This document shows, piece by piece, positions 8,736 to 20,675 of a stretch of 53,278 bases of DNA (positions within the stretch are counted from its first letter, which is position 1; the number at the start of each line of letters is the position of its first letter). Source of the DNA: Pseudoxanthomonas suwonensis (GTDB lineage Bacteria; Pseudomonadota; Gammaproteobacteria; Xanthomonadales; Xanthomonadaceae); assembly GCF_010093235.1 (NCBI RefSeq), contig NZ_PDWP01000027.1:1-53278 (forward strand). The letters are read 5' to 3'. A program made the position numbers and the translations under genes. The notes beneath the pieces are model-generated. The model had not been told where the DNA came from. It saw nothing but the letters and a program-made list of their open reading frames with translations, and did not search any database.

Positions 8736-10544
8736 TCACTTGCTGTCCACCTGCAGCACGGCGAGGAAGGCCTCCTGCGGGATCTCCACCCGGCCCACCT
8801 GCTTCATGCGCTTCTTGCCTTCCTTCTGCTTCTCCAGCAGCTTCTTCTTTCGCGTGATGTCGCCGCCGTAGCACTTGGCCAGCACGTTCTTGCGCAGCGC
8901 CTTGACCGTGGAGCGGGCGATGATCTGCGAACCGATCGCGGCCTGGATGGCCACGTCGAACTGCTGGCGCGGGATCAGGTCCTTCATCTTCTCGCACAGC
9001 TCGCGGCCGCGGCGGTCGGCGTGGCTGCGGTGGACGATGATCGACAGGGCGTCCACGCGGTCGCCGTTGATCAGGGGGTCCACGCGCACGAACGGGCCGG
9101 CGTCGAAGCGCAGGAAGTGGTAGTCCAGCGAGGCGTAGCCGCGGCTGACGGACTTGAGCTTGTCGAAGAAGTCCAGCACCACCTCGGCCATCGGCAGCTC
9201 GTAGCTGATCTGCACCTGGCTGGCCATGTAGGTGATGCCGATCTGCACGCCGCGCTTTTCCTCGCACAGCTTGATGATGTTGCCGATGTACTCCTCGGGG
9301 GTGAGGATGTTGGCGCGGATGATCGGCTCGCGGACCTCCTGGATCAGGTTGGCCTGCGGCAGCTTGGCCGGGTTGTCCAGCGGCATCACCGTGCCGTCGG
9401 TCTTCAGCACCTCGTAGACCACGGTCGGCGCGGTGGTGATCAGGTCCAGGTCGTACTCGCGCTCCAGGCGCTCCTGCACGATCTCCATGTGCAGCATGCC
9501 GAGGAAGCCGCAGCGGAAGCCGAAGCCCATGGCCTCGGAGCTTTCCGGCTCGAAACGCAGCGCGGCGTCGTTCAGGCGCAGCTTCTCCAGCGCCTCGCGC
9601 AGGTCCGGGTAGTCCTCGGCGTTGACCGGGAACAGGCCGGCGAACACGCGCGGCTGCATCTCCTGGAAGCCGGGCAGCGCCGACGGCGCCGGGTCGCCGG
9701 CCAGGGTCAGGGTGTCGCCCACGGGGGCGCCGTGCACGTCCTTGATCGAGGCGGTGATCCAGCCCACCTCGCCGGCCTTGAGCACCGGCAGTTCCTTGCG
9801 CTTGGGCGTGAACACGCCGACCTTGTCCACCTCGTGGGTGCGGCCGGTGGACATCACCAGGATCTTGCTCTTGGCCTTGATCTCGCCCTGCATCACGCGC
9901 ACCAGCGAGACCACGCCCAGGTAGTTGTCGAACCAGGAGTCGATGATCAGCGCCTGCAGCTTGTCGGTATCGCGCGGCTTCGGCGGCGGGATGCGATGGA
10001 CGATCGCCTCCAGCACCTGGTCCACGTTCAGGCCGGTCTTGGCGCTGACGGCGACCGCGTCGGTGGCGTCGATGCCGATCACCGCCTCGATCTCGGCCTT
10101 GGCGCGGTCGATGTCGGCGGTGGGCAGGTCGATCTTGTTCAGCACCGGCACCACTTCCAGGCCCTGCTCCACCGCGGTGTAGCAGTTGGCCACGGACTGG
10201 GCCTCGACGCCCTGGGCGGCATCGACCACCAGCAGGGCGCCTTCGCACGCGGCCAGCGAGCGGCTGACCTCGTAGGAGAAGTCGACGTGCCCGGGGGTGT
10301 CGATGAAGTTCAGGTAGTAGGTGTTCCCGTCCTTGGCCCTGTACGGCAGGGACACGGACTGGGCCTTGATGGTGATGCCACGCTCGCGCTCGATCGGGTT
10401 GGAATCGAGCACCTGGGCTTCCATCTCGCGCGCCTCCAGGCCGCCGCACAGCTGGATGATGCGGTCGGCGAGGGTCGACTTGCCGTGGTCGACATGGGCA
10501 ATGATGGAGAAGTTGCGGATGAACCGCATGGAATCTGAAGACAT
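8736..10544 (-). CDS. lepA: Elongation factor 4 (LepA)
   Basis: LepA is a ribosome-bound GTPase acting in translation elongation and initiation. The 602 residues contain G1 AHVDHGKST, the switch sequence GITIKAQ, G3 DTPGH, G4 NKID, EF-G-like domains and the LepA-specific C-terminal domain ending with the [18 protein letters not shown] lysine-rich segment. Two starts are possible: the ATG at 10544, used here, or an ATG five codons later (10529), which matches the length of E. coli LepA (MKNIRNFS). A candidate extended -10 promoter lies about 40 bases upstream. Confidence 0.97.
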   Translation of the reverse strand: MSSDSMRFIRNFSIIAHVDHGKSTLADRIIQLCGGLEAREMEAQVLDSNPIERERGITIKAQSVSLPYRAKDGNTYYLNFIDTPGHVDFSYEVSRSLAACEGALLVVDAAQGVEAQSVANCYTAVEQGLEVVPVLNKIDLPTADIDRAKAEIEAVIGIDATDAVAVSAKTGLNVDQVLEAIVHRIPPPKPRDTDKLQALIIDSWFDNYLGVVSLVRVMQGEIKAKSKILVMSTGRTHEVDKVGVFTPKRKELPVLKAGEVGWITASIKDVHGAPVGDTLTLAGDPAPSALPGFQEMQPRVFAGLFPVNAEDYPDLREALEKLRLNDAALRFEPESSEAMGFGFRCGFLGMLHMEIVQERLEREYDLDLITTAPTVVYEVLKTDGTVMPLDNPAKLPQANLIQEVREPIIRANILTPEEYIGNIIKLCEEKRGVQIGITYMASQVQISYELPMAEVVLDFFDKLKSVSRGYASLDYHFLRFDAGPFVRVDPLINGDRVDALSIIVHRSHADRRGRELCEKMKDLIPRQQFDVAIQAAIGSQIIARSTVKALRKNVLAKCYGGDITRKKKLLEKQKEGKKRMKQVGRVEIPQEAFLAVLQVDSK

Positions 10545-10582
10545 GAGGGGCGGCGGTCTCGGCCGTCGTCGGGTAGCTGCGG

Positions 10583-10590
10583 ATTATCGC
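10583..10590 (-). promoter_or_regulatory. Candidate lepA promoter (extended -10)
   Basis: On the minus strand TGCGATAAT is an extended -10 element (GATAAT at 10588-10583). Transcription would start about 30-35 bases before the lepA ATG at 10544. The region 17 bases upstream has no good -35 hexamer, as is usual for extended -10 promoters. This is a motif match only. Confidence 0.4.
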
Positions 10591-10656
10591 ACGCCGCAGG
10601 GGCCATCCACCGGCACCCGGGCATCTGGACGGCCGACGCCCACCCGCGCATGGCGG

Positions 10657-10685
10657 CGGTGCCCGGCCTGCAAGGCCGGGCACCG
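10657..10685 (-). terminator. 13-bp GC-rich hairpin after degP/mucD
   Basis: A perfect 13-bp inverted repeat (CGGTGCCCGGCCT and its complement) with a three-base loop sits nine bases past the stop of the minus-strand protease gene, upstream of the lepA promoter. It has no T-tract, so it may be a weak terminator or an mRNA 3'-end stabiliser. Confidence 0.55.
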
Positions 10686-10693
10686 TGCCGGGC

Positions 10694-12205
10694 TCAGCCT
10701 TCGCCCACGGTCAGGGCGACGAAGCTGGTGGCGCCGCCGGGGCTGCGGACCAGCAGCATCACCGCGTCGCCCTCGGCCACCGAGCGCAGCTCGCGCTCAA
10801 GCGCGGCGACGCTGCCCACCGGGGTGCGGCCGACGCGCAGGACCACCATGCCCGGCGACAGGCCGGCCTCGCGGGCCTCGGGGCTGATGACGCCGGTGAT
10901 GCGCACGCCCTCGTTGTTGCCCAGGCCAAGCTGGCGCCGGGTGGCCGCATCCAGGTCGGCCACGCGCAGGCCGATCCGGGCCGCCGGCGACGCGGCCGCG
11001 CCCTGGCTGGCGCCCGGGGCCTCCCGCGCGCCGGTGCGCTGGGCATCGCTGGAGAGCTCGCCCAGGGTCACCGACAGCTCGCGCTTGCGGCCGTCACGCA
11101 GGATCTCCACGCGCGCCCTGGAGCCGGGCTGGAGCATGCCGATCATCGGCGGCAGGTCGGCGCTGCTGTTCACCGGCTGGCCGTTGACCGCGGTGATCAC
11201 GTCGCCGATCTCGATCCCGCCCTTCTCCGCCGCACTGCCCGGCTCGACGCCATTGACCAGCGCGCCGGCGCTGTTGGGCAGGCCCAGCGCCTTGGCGCGG
11301 GCCGAATCGACCTCCTGGACGGTCACGCCGAGCATGCCGCGGCTGACCTTGCCGGTCTTCTTGATCTGCTCGGCGGCGTTCATGGCCAGGTCGATCGGGA
11401 TGGCGAAGCTCACCCCCATGTAGCCGCCGGAGTTGCTGAGGATCTGCGAATTGATGCCGACCACCTCGCCGGAGGTGTTGAGCAGCGGACCGCCGGAGTT
11501 GCCGCGGTTGATCGCCACGTCGGTCTGGATGAACGGCACGTACTGCTGGCCGCGCCCGCCGCTGCGGCCCACCGCGCTGACGATGCCGGCCGTGACCGAA
11601 TGGTCCAGGCCCAGCGGCGAGCCGATCGCCACCACCCACTGGCCCGGGCGCAGCGCCGAGGAGCTGCCCAGGCGCAGCGCCGGCAGGCCATTGGCCTCCT
11701 TGCCCTCCAGTTTGAGCAGGGCCACGTCATAGCCCTCGTCGCTGCCGACCAGCTTGGCCTGCAGCTCGCGCCGGTCGGACAGGCGCACGGTGATGGTCTC
11801 GGCGCCGTCGACCACGTGGTGGTTGGTGAGGATGTAGCCCTCGCCGATCAGGAAACCCGATCCCAGCGAACGCCCCGGGGAGGCCCCCGGCTGGGGCATT
11901 CCGAAGCCCGGGCCGAAGAAGCGGCGGAAGATCTCGGGCATGTCCTCGTCCAGGGGCGTGCCGCGCGCGGCGGCGCGTGCGCCGATCCGCGCCTCGATGT
12001 TCACCACCCCGGGGGTGACCTGCTCCACCAGGCGGGGGAAGTCGGGCAGCCCGGTCACCAGTGGCGCGGCGGGAGCGGCCGGCGCGGCGGCAGCCGGGAC
12101 GGCCGCCGGCGCCGCCGGGGCCGGGGACGGCTCCCGGGCACAGGCGACCAGCGGGAACGTCAGGGCCAGCGCGGCCAGCAGCGGATTGCGCACACGTGCA
12201 GTCAT
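10694..12205 (-). CDS. DegP/MucD-type periplasmic serine endoprotease
   Basis: This 503-residue HtrA-family protease/chaperone handles misfolded envelope proteins. Its N-terminus ends in a lipobox-like LVAC (C22), so it may be a lipoprotein rather than soluble. An Ala/Pro-rich linker follows. The trypsin-like triad is H130 (TNHHVV), D160 (GYDVALLKLE) and S237 (NRGNSGGP), followed by two PDZ domains (about 275-365 and 395-500). It is the last gene of rpoE-rseA-degP. In Pseudomonas the equivalent algU-mucA-mucB-mucD cluster ends with mucD; here no mucB/rseB lies between, and 109 bases separate it from rseA. It is probably under sigma-E control (inference). Confidence 0.92.
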   Translation of the reverse strand: MTARVRNPLLAALALTFPLVACAREPSPAPAAPAAVPAAAAPAAPAAPLVTGLPDFPRLVEQVTPGVVNIEARIGARAAARGTPLDEDMPEIFRRFFGPGFGMPQPGASPGRSLGSGFLIGEGYILTNHHVVDGAETITVRLSDRRELQAKLVGSDEGYDVALLKLEGKEANGLPALRLGSSSALRPGQWVVAIGSPLGLDHSVTAGIVSAVGRSGGRGQQYVPFIQTDVAINRGNSGGPLLNTSGEVVGINSQILSNSGGYMGVSFAIPIDLAMNAAEQIKKTGKVSRGMLGVTVQEVDSARAKALGLPNSAGALVNGVEPGSAAEKGGIEIGDVITAVNGQPVNSSADLPPMIGMLQPGSRARVEILRDGRKRELSVTLGELSSDAQRTGAREAPGASQGAAASPAARIGLRVADLDAATRRQLGLGNNEGVRITGVISPEAREAGLSPGMVVLRVGRTPVGSVAALERELRSVAEGDAVMLLVRSPGGATSFVALTVGEG

Positions 12206-12314
12206 CGATCAGGACCTCATCGCTTGCATTGGAAAGGCTGGCACGCCCCGTCCCGGCCACCCCGCCGGAAAGGCGGGACGGTCCTGGATCACCAGACGGA
12301 CCAGGGGAGGCCGG

Positions 12315-13262
12315 TCAGCGCGGCGCGTCCACGGCGGCCGGAGGCGGCGGCAGCGGCTGCCCCTCCTCCGGACCCTGCCCGGACGCCGACGGCATCGCCG
12401 GCTCGAACGGATAGAAGGAACGGCTGGCCGATTGTGCGCCGGCGCCGCCGAAGCTGGCGGTGAAGGCGCCAGCGGCCTGCTGCGGGAGCGCCGCCCGCGG
12501 CCACGGCCGCGCATGCGGCGGCGCCATGGAGGCGAACGGATCCTCCGCGGTGGGCTGGCCGGCGAACGGGACAGCCGTGCCCGGCTCCACGGATGCGACC
12601 GCATCCATCGTCTCCGGTGCCGGCGCGACCATCTCGCGCACGGCCACCGCCCGCAGCGGCTCGCGCACCACCGGCTGCGGACGCGCGCGGCGCGGCTGGG
12701 CTGCAGCGGCAGCCGCGGCGGGCTCGACCGAAGCGACAAACGTCGGCGCGGCTTCCTCCGCCGGCAGCTGCGGCCCGGGCGCCGGCAGTACCGGTCCGGG
12801 CGCCGGCGCGGCCGGCTGGCTGCTGGAGCCGGCCATGACCGGGGCGGCCTGGTCCGGCGCCAGCCCCGGATCCGGGGTACGGCCCATGAACAGGGCGAAC
12901 ACGGCAACCGAGGCCGCCAGCGCGGCGGCCCCTCCGCCCCAGCGCACCCAGCCGCGCCGCAGGGCTCCGTCGGTGCCGGTGGCGGCCAGCTCCGGCGCCT
13001 GCTCGTGCAGCGCACGGGCCACGCCGGCGGCGAATCCCGGACCGGCCATGCGGCCGAGCTGGCCACGCATGGCGTCGCCGTAGAGCTGCCAGCGCTCGTA
13101 GCTTCCGGCCAGCTCCTGGTCGTGCTCCAGCCGGCGCAGCAGGAAGCGCGCCTCGTCCGGTGCCAGCGCACCGTCGACCAGGGCCGACAGCTGCTGGCGG
13201 TAATGGAGTTCAAGCCGGTCGACGCGGGGGCCGTCGTTGCGGGGGCTCATGTCCTGGCTCAT
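12315..13262 (-). CDS. rseA: Anti-sigma-E factor (RseA/MucA-like)
   Basis: This 315-residue single-pass inner-membrane protein is predicted to hold RpoE inactive until regulated proteolysis releases it. The N-terminal cytoplasmic anti-sigma domain is recognisable (LHYRQQLSALVDGALAPDEARFLLRRLE, then WQLYGDAMRG). A transmembrane segment (GGGAAALAASVAVFALFMG, around residue 110) leads to a long Pro/Ala/Val-rich periplasmic tail. The start ATG overlaps the rpoE stop (ATGA), the usual coupling of sigma and anti-sigma. A second in-frame ATG lies four codons in. The tail is longer and lower in complexity than E. coli RseA (216 aa). No rseB follows, which is unusual. Confidence 0.88.
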   Translation of the reverse strand: MSQDMSPRNDGPRVDRLELHYRQQLSALVDGALAPDEARFLLRRLEHDQELAGSYERWQLYGDAMRGQLGRMAGPGFAAGVARALHEQAPELAATGTDGALRRGWVRWGGGAAALAASVAVFALFMGRTPDPGLAPDQAAPVMAGSSSQPAAPAPGPVLPAPGPQLPAEEAAPTFVASVEPAAAAAAAQPRRARPQPVVREPLRAVAVREMVAPAPETMDAVASVEPGTAVPFAGQPTAEDPFASMAPPHARPWPRAALPQQAAGAFTASFGGAGAQSASRSFYPFEPAMPSASGQGPEEGQPLPPPPAAVDAPR

Positions 13263-13888
13263 GTTCTGTTTCGTTCGCGGGTAGCGCTTTGGACCTCGAG
13301 GAGCGGCCGAAGTTCTGCATCGATCGCTTCGCGGGCACGGAAGATGCGCGAGCGGACCGTGCCGATCGGGCAATCCATCTTCTGCGCGATCTCCTCGTAG
13401 CTCAGGCCTTCCACCTCGCGCAGGGTGATGGCGGCCCGCAGTTCCTCCGGCAGCGCGTCGACCGCCTTCATCACGGTGCGCTCCAGCTCCTCGCGCATGG
13501 CCTCGCGCTCGGGGGTATCGGTGTCGCGCAGGCGGGCCCCCACGTCGTACTGCTCGGCGTCGCTGACGTCGATGTCGTCGGTCGGGGGGCGCCGGTTGTG
13601 GGCGACCAGGTGGTTCTTGGCGGTATTCACTGCGATCCGGTGCAGCCACGTATAGAACTGGGCGTCGCCGCGGAAGTTGCCGATCGCGCGGAAGGCGCGG
13701 ACGAAGGTGTCCTGGGCGACGTCCTGGCACTCGCTCCAGTCCTGCACGTAGCGGCCGATCAGGGCGACGATCCGGTGCTGGTACTTGCGCACCAGCAGGT
13801 CGAATGCCGCCGTATCGCCACGCTGCACGCGGCGGACCAGTTCGAGGTCCAGCTCCTGGGGTGAATCCTTTTGCGTTCCTTCGGCCAT
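13259..13888 (-). CDS. rpoE: ECF sigma factor RpoE (sigma-E / AlgU)
   Basis: This extracytoplasmic-function sigma factor directs envelope-stress transcription. The 209 residues contain region 2 (DLLVRKYQHRIVALIGRYV, DVAQDTFVRAFRAIGNFRG, FYTWLHRIAVNTAKNHL) and region 4 (LPEELRAAITLREVEGLSYEEIAQKMDCPIGTVRSRIFRAREAI, shown here in parts: LPEELRAAITLREVEG and PIGTVRSRIFRAREAI). I chose ATG 13888 (MAEGTQKDSP) because AGGAG lies about 11 bases upstream and the length fits the family. The open frame extending to 14137 is upstream DNA. It heads the rpoE-rseA-degP unit, and a self-recognised promoter is proposed at 13928-13955. Confidence 0.95.
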   Translation of the reverse strand: MAEGTQKDSPQELDLELVRRVQRGDTAAFDLLVRKYQHRIVALIGRYVQDWSECQDVAQDTFVRAFRAIGNFRGDAQFYTWLHRIAVNTAKNHLVAHNRRPPTDDIDVSDAEQYDVGARLRDTDTPEREAMREELERTVMKAVDALPEELRAAITLREVEGLSYEEIAQKMDCPIGTVRSRIFRAREAIDAELRPLLEVQSATRERNRT

Positions 13889-13927
13889 GCCGGGCCGTAC
13901 TCCTGTCGGCGCGGCCGAGCCGTGCCC

Positions 13928-13955
13928 TGTGACCGCCACCGCCGGGAAAAGTTCA
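13928..13955 (-). promoter_or_regulatory. Candidate sigma-E autoregulatory promoter of rpoE
   Basis: On the minus strand TGAACTT (13955-13949) is followed after exactly 16 bases by TCACA (13932-13928). This fits the sigma-E consensus GGAACTT-N16-TCnnA with one mismatch in each box. Transcription would start near 13921, giving a ~33-base leader with AGGAG before the rpoE ATG. Autoregulation of rpoE operons is well established in proteobacteria; here it is a motif inference. Confidence 0.5.
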
Positions 13956-14088
13956 GCGGCCTGGCGCGGGCCGCTTCCGGATCTGCCATTGTGACGCGAG
14001 GCCTGCCCATGCAGGAACTTAACCGGCCGCCACTTACCGTCGCGCTGGCCGCCTGCCGGCCGGCCGCCCCCTCGTCCTGTTATGGGAT

Positions 14089-14118
14089 TTGACGCGGCAG
14101 AAACAACCTCGGGATGAT
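14089..14118 (+). promoter_or_regulatory. Candidate sigma-70 promoter for the fadB-like gene
   Basis: TTGACG (14089-14094) and GATGAT (14113-14118) are separated by 18 bases, placing the start near 14125 and a leader of about 30 bases before the ATG at 14155. No fatty-acid regulator operator was recognised. Confidence 0.42.
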
Positions 14119-14154
14119 AGCCGCCCCTTCCATACACAACCGGATGGTTCTCCC

Positions 14155-16230
14155 ATGCTCCCAGGCCTCGACGGACTCCGATTCAGCCACTGGCAAGCCG
14201 CCAGGCGCGACGACGGGGTCGTGGTACTGGCGCTGGACCGGGCCGATGCAGCGGTCAATGCGCTGTCCCAGGACGTACTGATCGAACTGGGCGACATCCT
14301 CGAACGCCTGGCGCTGGACCCGCCGAAGGCGGTCGTGTTCCGTTCCGGCAAGGCCAACGGCTTCATCGCCGGCGCCGACCTGAAGGAATTCCAGGAGTTC
14401 GACCGCAAGGGCACGGTCAACGACGCGATCCGCCGCGGCCAGGCCGTGTTCCAGAAGATCGCCGAACTGCCCTGCCCGACCGCGGCCGCGATCCACGGCT
14501 TCTGCATGGGCGGCGGCACCGAGCTGGCCCTGGCCTGCGACTACCGCGTCGCCAGCAACGACCCGTCCACCCGCATCGGCCTGCCCGAGACCCAGCTGGG
14601 CATCTTCCCGGGCTGGGGCGGCAGCGCGCGCCTGCCGCGCCTGGTCGGCGCCCCGGCGGCGATGGACATGATGCTGACCGCGCGCCGCCTGGCGGCCAAG
14701 GCCGCCCGCAACATCGGCCTGGTCGACAAGCTGGCCGAGCCGGCCGTGCTCGAGGACACCGCCGCGGCACTGGCGCTGAAGGGCGTGGAGCGTCCGTTCG
14801 GCCAGCGCTTCAAGGGCTGGGCGACCAACACCTGGCTGGCGCGGAAGATCCTCGCGCCGCAGATGGCCAAGCAGGTCGCGCGCAAGGCGAAGAAGGAGCA
14901 CTACCCTGCCCCCTACGCGCTGATCAACACCTGGGCACGCAGCGGCGGCGCCGGCATCCAGGCCCGCCTGGACGCCGAACGCAAGGCGGTGGTCAAGCTG
15001 GCCGCCAGCCCGACCGCGCGCAACCTGATCCGCATCTTCTTCCTCAGCGAGCGGCTCAAGGGGCTGGGCGGGAAGGACCACCGGATCGCCCACGTGCACG
15101 TGGTCGGCGCCGGCGTGATGGGCGGCGACATCGCCGCCTGGGCCGCCTACAAGGGCTTCAACGTCACCCTGCAGGACCGCGAGCAGCGCTTCATCGACGG
15201 CGCCCTGTCGCGCGCCCGGGAACTGTTCGGCAAGCGGGTCAAGGACGAGGCCAAGCGCGCCGAAGTGGCCGCGCGCCTGCAGGGCGACCTGGCCGGCGAC
15301 GGCGTGGCGAAGGCCGACCTGGTGATCGAGGCGATCATCGAGAACCCGGAGGCCAAGCGCGAGCTGTACCAGTCGCTGGAGCCGCGCATGAAGGCCGACG
15401 CGCTGCTGGTCACCAACACCTCCTCGATCCCGCTGGACGAGCTGCGCGGCCATATCTCGCGCCCGGCGCAGTTCGCCGGCCTGCACTACTTCAACCCGGT
15501 GGCGCAGATGCCGCTGGTGGAGATCGTGCGCCACGCCGCGCTGGATCCGGCCACCGAGCAGCGCCTGGCGGCGGTCTGCAAGGCGCTGGACAAGTTCCCG
15601 GTGCCGGTGGCCGGCACCCCGGGCTTCCTGGTCAACCGCGTGCTGTTCCCGTACATGCTCGAGGCCGCGCATGCCTATGCCGAGGGCATCCCCGGCGCGG
15701 TGATCGACAAGGCGGCGGCGAAGTTCGGCATGCCAATGGGCCCGATCGAGCTGATCGACACCGTCGGCCTGGACGTGGCCCAGGGCGTGGGCGCCGAGCT
15801 GTCGCCGTTCCTCGGCCTGCAGCTGCCGGCGGCGCTGTCCACGGTCGAGCCGGGCAGGCGCGGCAAGAAGGACGGCCAGGGCCTGTACAAATGGGAGAAG
15901 ACCGAGAAGGGCAGCAAGCCGGTCAAGCCGGACGTGCCGCAGGGCTACAAGGCCCCGGACGACCTGGAGGACCGCCTGATCCTGCCGCTGCTCAACGAGG
16001 CGGTGGCCTGCCTGCACGACGGCGTGGTCGACGATGCCGACCTGCTCGATGCCGGCGTGATCTTCGGCACCGGCTTCGCCCCGTTCCGCGGCGGTCCGAT
16101 CCAGCACATCCGCGCCACCGGCGCCGACGCCCTGCTGGAGAAGCTCAAGGCCCTGCAGGCGCGCCACGGCGAACGCTTCGCCCCGCGCCCGGGCTGGGAC
16201 AGCCCGCTGCTGCGCCAGCCGCCGGCCTGA
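14155..16230 (+). CDS. Bifunctional enoyl-CoA hydratase / 3-hydroxyacyl-CoA dehydrogenase (FadB/FadJ type)
   Basis: This is the beta-oxidation multifunctional alpha subunit; its 691 residues compare with 714-729 for E. coli FadJ/FadB. The N-terminal hydratase domain has the oxyanion-hole sequence NGFIAGADLKEF and two catalytic glutamates (GGGTELALACDYR and LPETQLGIFPGWGG). The NAD-binding domain starts near residue 314 (HVVGAGVMGGDIAAW) and carries the dehydrogenase histidine in GLHYFNPVAQMPLVE. The second 3HCDH domain ends with FGTGFAPFRGGP. The usual thiolase partner (fadA/fadI) is not adjacent; the gene stands alone, divergent from rpoE and followed by a strong hairpin. I chose MLPGLDGLRF as the start because a promoter lies 30 bases upstream. 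Confidence 0.92.
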   Translation: MLPGLDGLRFSHWQAARRDDGVVVLALDRADAAVNALSQDVLIELGDILERLALDPPKAVVFRSGKANGFIAGADLKEFQEFDRKGTVNDAIRRGQAVFQKIAELPCPTAAAIHGFCMGGGTELALACDYRVASNDPSTRIGLPETQLGIFPGWGGSARLPRLVGAPAAMDMMLTARRLAAKAARNIGLVDKLAEPAVLEDTAAALALKGVERPFGQRFKGWATNTWLARKILAPQMAKQVARKAKKEHYPAPYALINTWARSGGAGIQARLDAERKAVVKLAASPTARNLIRIFFLSERLKGLGGKDHRIAHVHVVGAGVMGGDIAAWAAYKGFNVTLQDREQRFIDGALSRARELFGKRVKDEAKRAEVAARLQGDLAGDGVAKADLVIEAIIENPEAKRELYQSLEPRMKADALLVTNTSSIPLDELRGHISRPAQFAGLHYFNPVAQMPLVEIVRHAALDPATEQRLAAVCKALDKFPVPVAGTPGFLVNRVLFPYMLEAAHAYAEGIPGAVIDKAAAKFGMPMGPIELIDTVGLDVAQGVGAELSPFLGLQLPAALSTVEPGRRGKKDGQGLYKWEKTEKGSKPVKPDVPQGYKAPDDLEDRLILPLLNEAVACLHDGVVDDADLLDAGVIFGTGFAPFRGGPIQHIRATGADALLEKLKALQARHGERFAPRPGWDSPLLRQPPA

Positions 16231-16281
16231 GCCGCGGCCCTGCCCGCCGGCGCCCGCACGCGCCGGCGCGTCCAAACCCTG

Positions 16282-16318
16282 AACGCAACGGGGCGGCCCA
16301 TGGCCGCCCCGTTGCGTT
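16282..16318. terminator. Bidirectional hairpin between convergent genes
   Basis: A perfect 17-bp inverted repeat (left arm 16282-16298, loop CAT, right arm 16302-16318) lies 51 bases after the fadB-like stop and 29 bases after the end of the convergent minus-strand gene. There is no long T-tract, but the stem ends AACGCAA/TTGCGTT, so it can serve both strands. Confidence 0.75.
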
Positions 16319-16347
16319 AGCGCGTCCGGCATCGCACCGGAGGCAGG

Positions 16348-17388
16348 CTATTCGATGCCGGCCTCGTCCAGCATCCGCCGCAGGAACGCCACCTGGGCGT
16401 CGCGTCGGTCCGGGCCGTCGTAGCGGCGCACGATCCACCACTCCCGCGCGGTGGTGGACTGCCCCGGATCCAGGGCCACGTAGGGCGCGTGCACCTCCAG
16501 CTCCATCAGGCTCGGGTAGGCCGGATCCGGGCGCCAGTCCAGGTACAGCTCGACCTGGCCCTGCTCCGGATGGATGCGCTCGGCCGGCTGCTTCTCGAAA
16601 TGGATCACGAAGGCCTGGCCGGCATTGAAGCCGGCGATCCAGCCCGCCTCGGGCTGGATGAACACCTTGCCGCGGCGACCCAGCAGCCCCTCGCCCGGCG
16701 GCAGCAGCTCCAGCGAGAACAGGCCATCGTCGCTGCGGGTCACCAGCGCGTCGTAGCCGCCGTCGGTATCCGAGCGCACGCGCACGCCACTGCCGTCGGC
16801 AGCCACCGGCACGTACACGCGCGTCTGCGGCGGCACCCGCGAGTTGAACCAGATGTCGCGCGACACCGGCTCCTTGCGGATGTTGCGCATCTCCACCGCC
16901 AGTTCGGCGCGCTCGTGGGCCAGGTTGAAGGCCTGGACCAGCTGCACGCCACTGACCGGGCTGGCCGCGCCTTCGACCACCAGGTGCGTGTCGCCCTGGT
17001 CCAGCACCTTCGCCGGTGCATGCGACAGCCACGGATCCGGCGGCCACACGGCCGCCGCCTTGCGGCGTGCGGGGTTCAGCGCCTGCCCGGTCCACCACTG
17101 CGACTGCGGCCCGGTCCAGACCTCGTGCCCCATGTACGGGATGTTGTCGGCGCTGGCCGACACCTTCGGATCGGGCTGGCTGTCCACCGCCTCGCCCACG
17201 AGGAGCAGGTTGGGCGCGCCAGGCAGCGACAGGTGCAGCATGCGCCCGCCCAGGCGCGGGGAAACCTCCATGTGCAGCCCGGAGCTTTCCAGGCGCACGC
17301 GCGCCGGAACCGGCTCGGCCGCGACCGCCACGGCGGTCGCCGGGCCCAGGATCATCGCCAGCAGGACAGCACGCGCGCGGGATCTCAT
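16348..17388 (-). CDS. Secreted DUF4380-like (mutarotase-fold) protein
   Basis: This 346-residue exported protein has an N-terminal signal peptide (MRSRARAVLLAMILGPATAVA, residues 1-21, cleavage near AVAAEP). The mature part resembles DUF4380 / galactose-mutarotase-like beta-sandwich proteins: VSPRLGGRMLHLSLPG near its start, then HEVWTGPQSQWWTGQ and RDIWFNSRVPPQTRVY. The family function is unknown; sugar binding is a guess from the fold. GGAG lies about eight bases before the ATG. It is the last gene of the tmk-holB-pilZ strand, 74 bases after pilZ, and convergent with the fadB-like gene. Confidence 0.6.
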   Translation of the reverse strand: MRSRARAVLLAMILGPATAVAVAAEPVPARVRLESSGLHMEVSPRLGGRMLHLSLPGAPNLLLVGEAVDSQPDPKVSASADNIPYMGHEVWTGPQSQWWTGQALNPARRKAAAVWPPDPWLSHAPAKVLDQGDTHLVVEGAASPVSGVQLVQAFNLAHERAELAVEMRNIRKEPVSRDIWFNSRVPPQTRVYVPVAADGSGVRVRSDTDGGYDALVTRSDDGLFSLELLPPGEGLLGRRGKVFIQPEAGWIAGFNAGQAFVIHFEKQPAERIHPEQGQVELYLDWRPDPAYPSLMELEVHAPYVALDPGQSTTAREWWIVRRYDGPDRRDAQVAFLRRMLDEAGIE

Positions 17389-17462
17389 CTCGGGCACTCC
17401 ACCTGGTTGTCCGCCTGCCCGCGGCCGTGGCCGGCGGACGGCACCGCCCCGGCCAGGGCAGG

Positions 17463-17812
17463 TCACATGGTGTGGGTCGGCTTGTCGGAGCTCAGCATGC
17501 CGGCCAGCAGGGTCTCGATCCTGTTCTTCACCGCCTCGCCGTCGGCCCCTTCCGGGAACTGCACGCCGATGCCCGCGGTCCGGTTGCCCTGGGCGCCGGT
17601 GGGCGTGACCCAGACCACCTTGCCGGCGATCGGCAGGCGCTCGCTGGAATCGGGCAGGGTCAGCAGCAGGAACACCTCGTCGCCCAGGAAATAACGCTTG
17701 GGCGTGGGCACGAAGATGCCGCCATTGCGCACGTAAGTCATGTAGGCGCCATACAGCCCGGCCTTGTCCTTGACCGCCAGGGACAGGATGCCCTGGCGTC
17801 CGCTTGCAGCAC

Positions 17813-17816
<4 letters not shown>
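17463..17816 (-). CDS. pilZ: Type IV pilus-associated PilZ-domain protein
   Basis: This 117-residue single-domain PilZ protein begins MSAASGRQGILSLAVKDKAGLYGAYM and continues FIPTPKRYFLGDEVFLLLTLPDS-type beta-barrel sequence (FVPTPKRYFLGDEVFLLL). The c-di-GMP-binding RxxxR motif is absent, as in the original PilZ of Pseudomonas and Xanthomonas. Those proteins do not bind c-di-GMP but interact with PilB and FimX to support type IV pilus assembly. Its ATG overlaps the holB stop (ATGA), the same holB-pilZ arrangement as in P. aeruginosa. Confidence 0.9.
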
Positions 17817-20648
<2,832 letters not shown>

Positions 20649-20675
20649 GGGCAGCCCGCCGCCCCGCCCCCGACT

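Noticed and set aside
14014-14020. GGAACTT on the + strand as a sigma-E promoter for the fadB-like gene
   Set aside because: No TCnnA box follows at 15-19 bases, and a better sigma-70 candidate lies closer to the gene.
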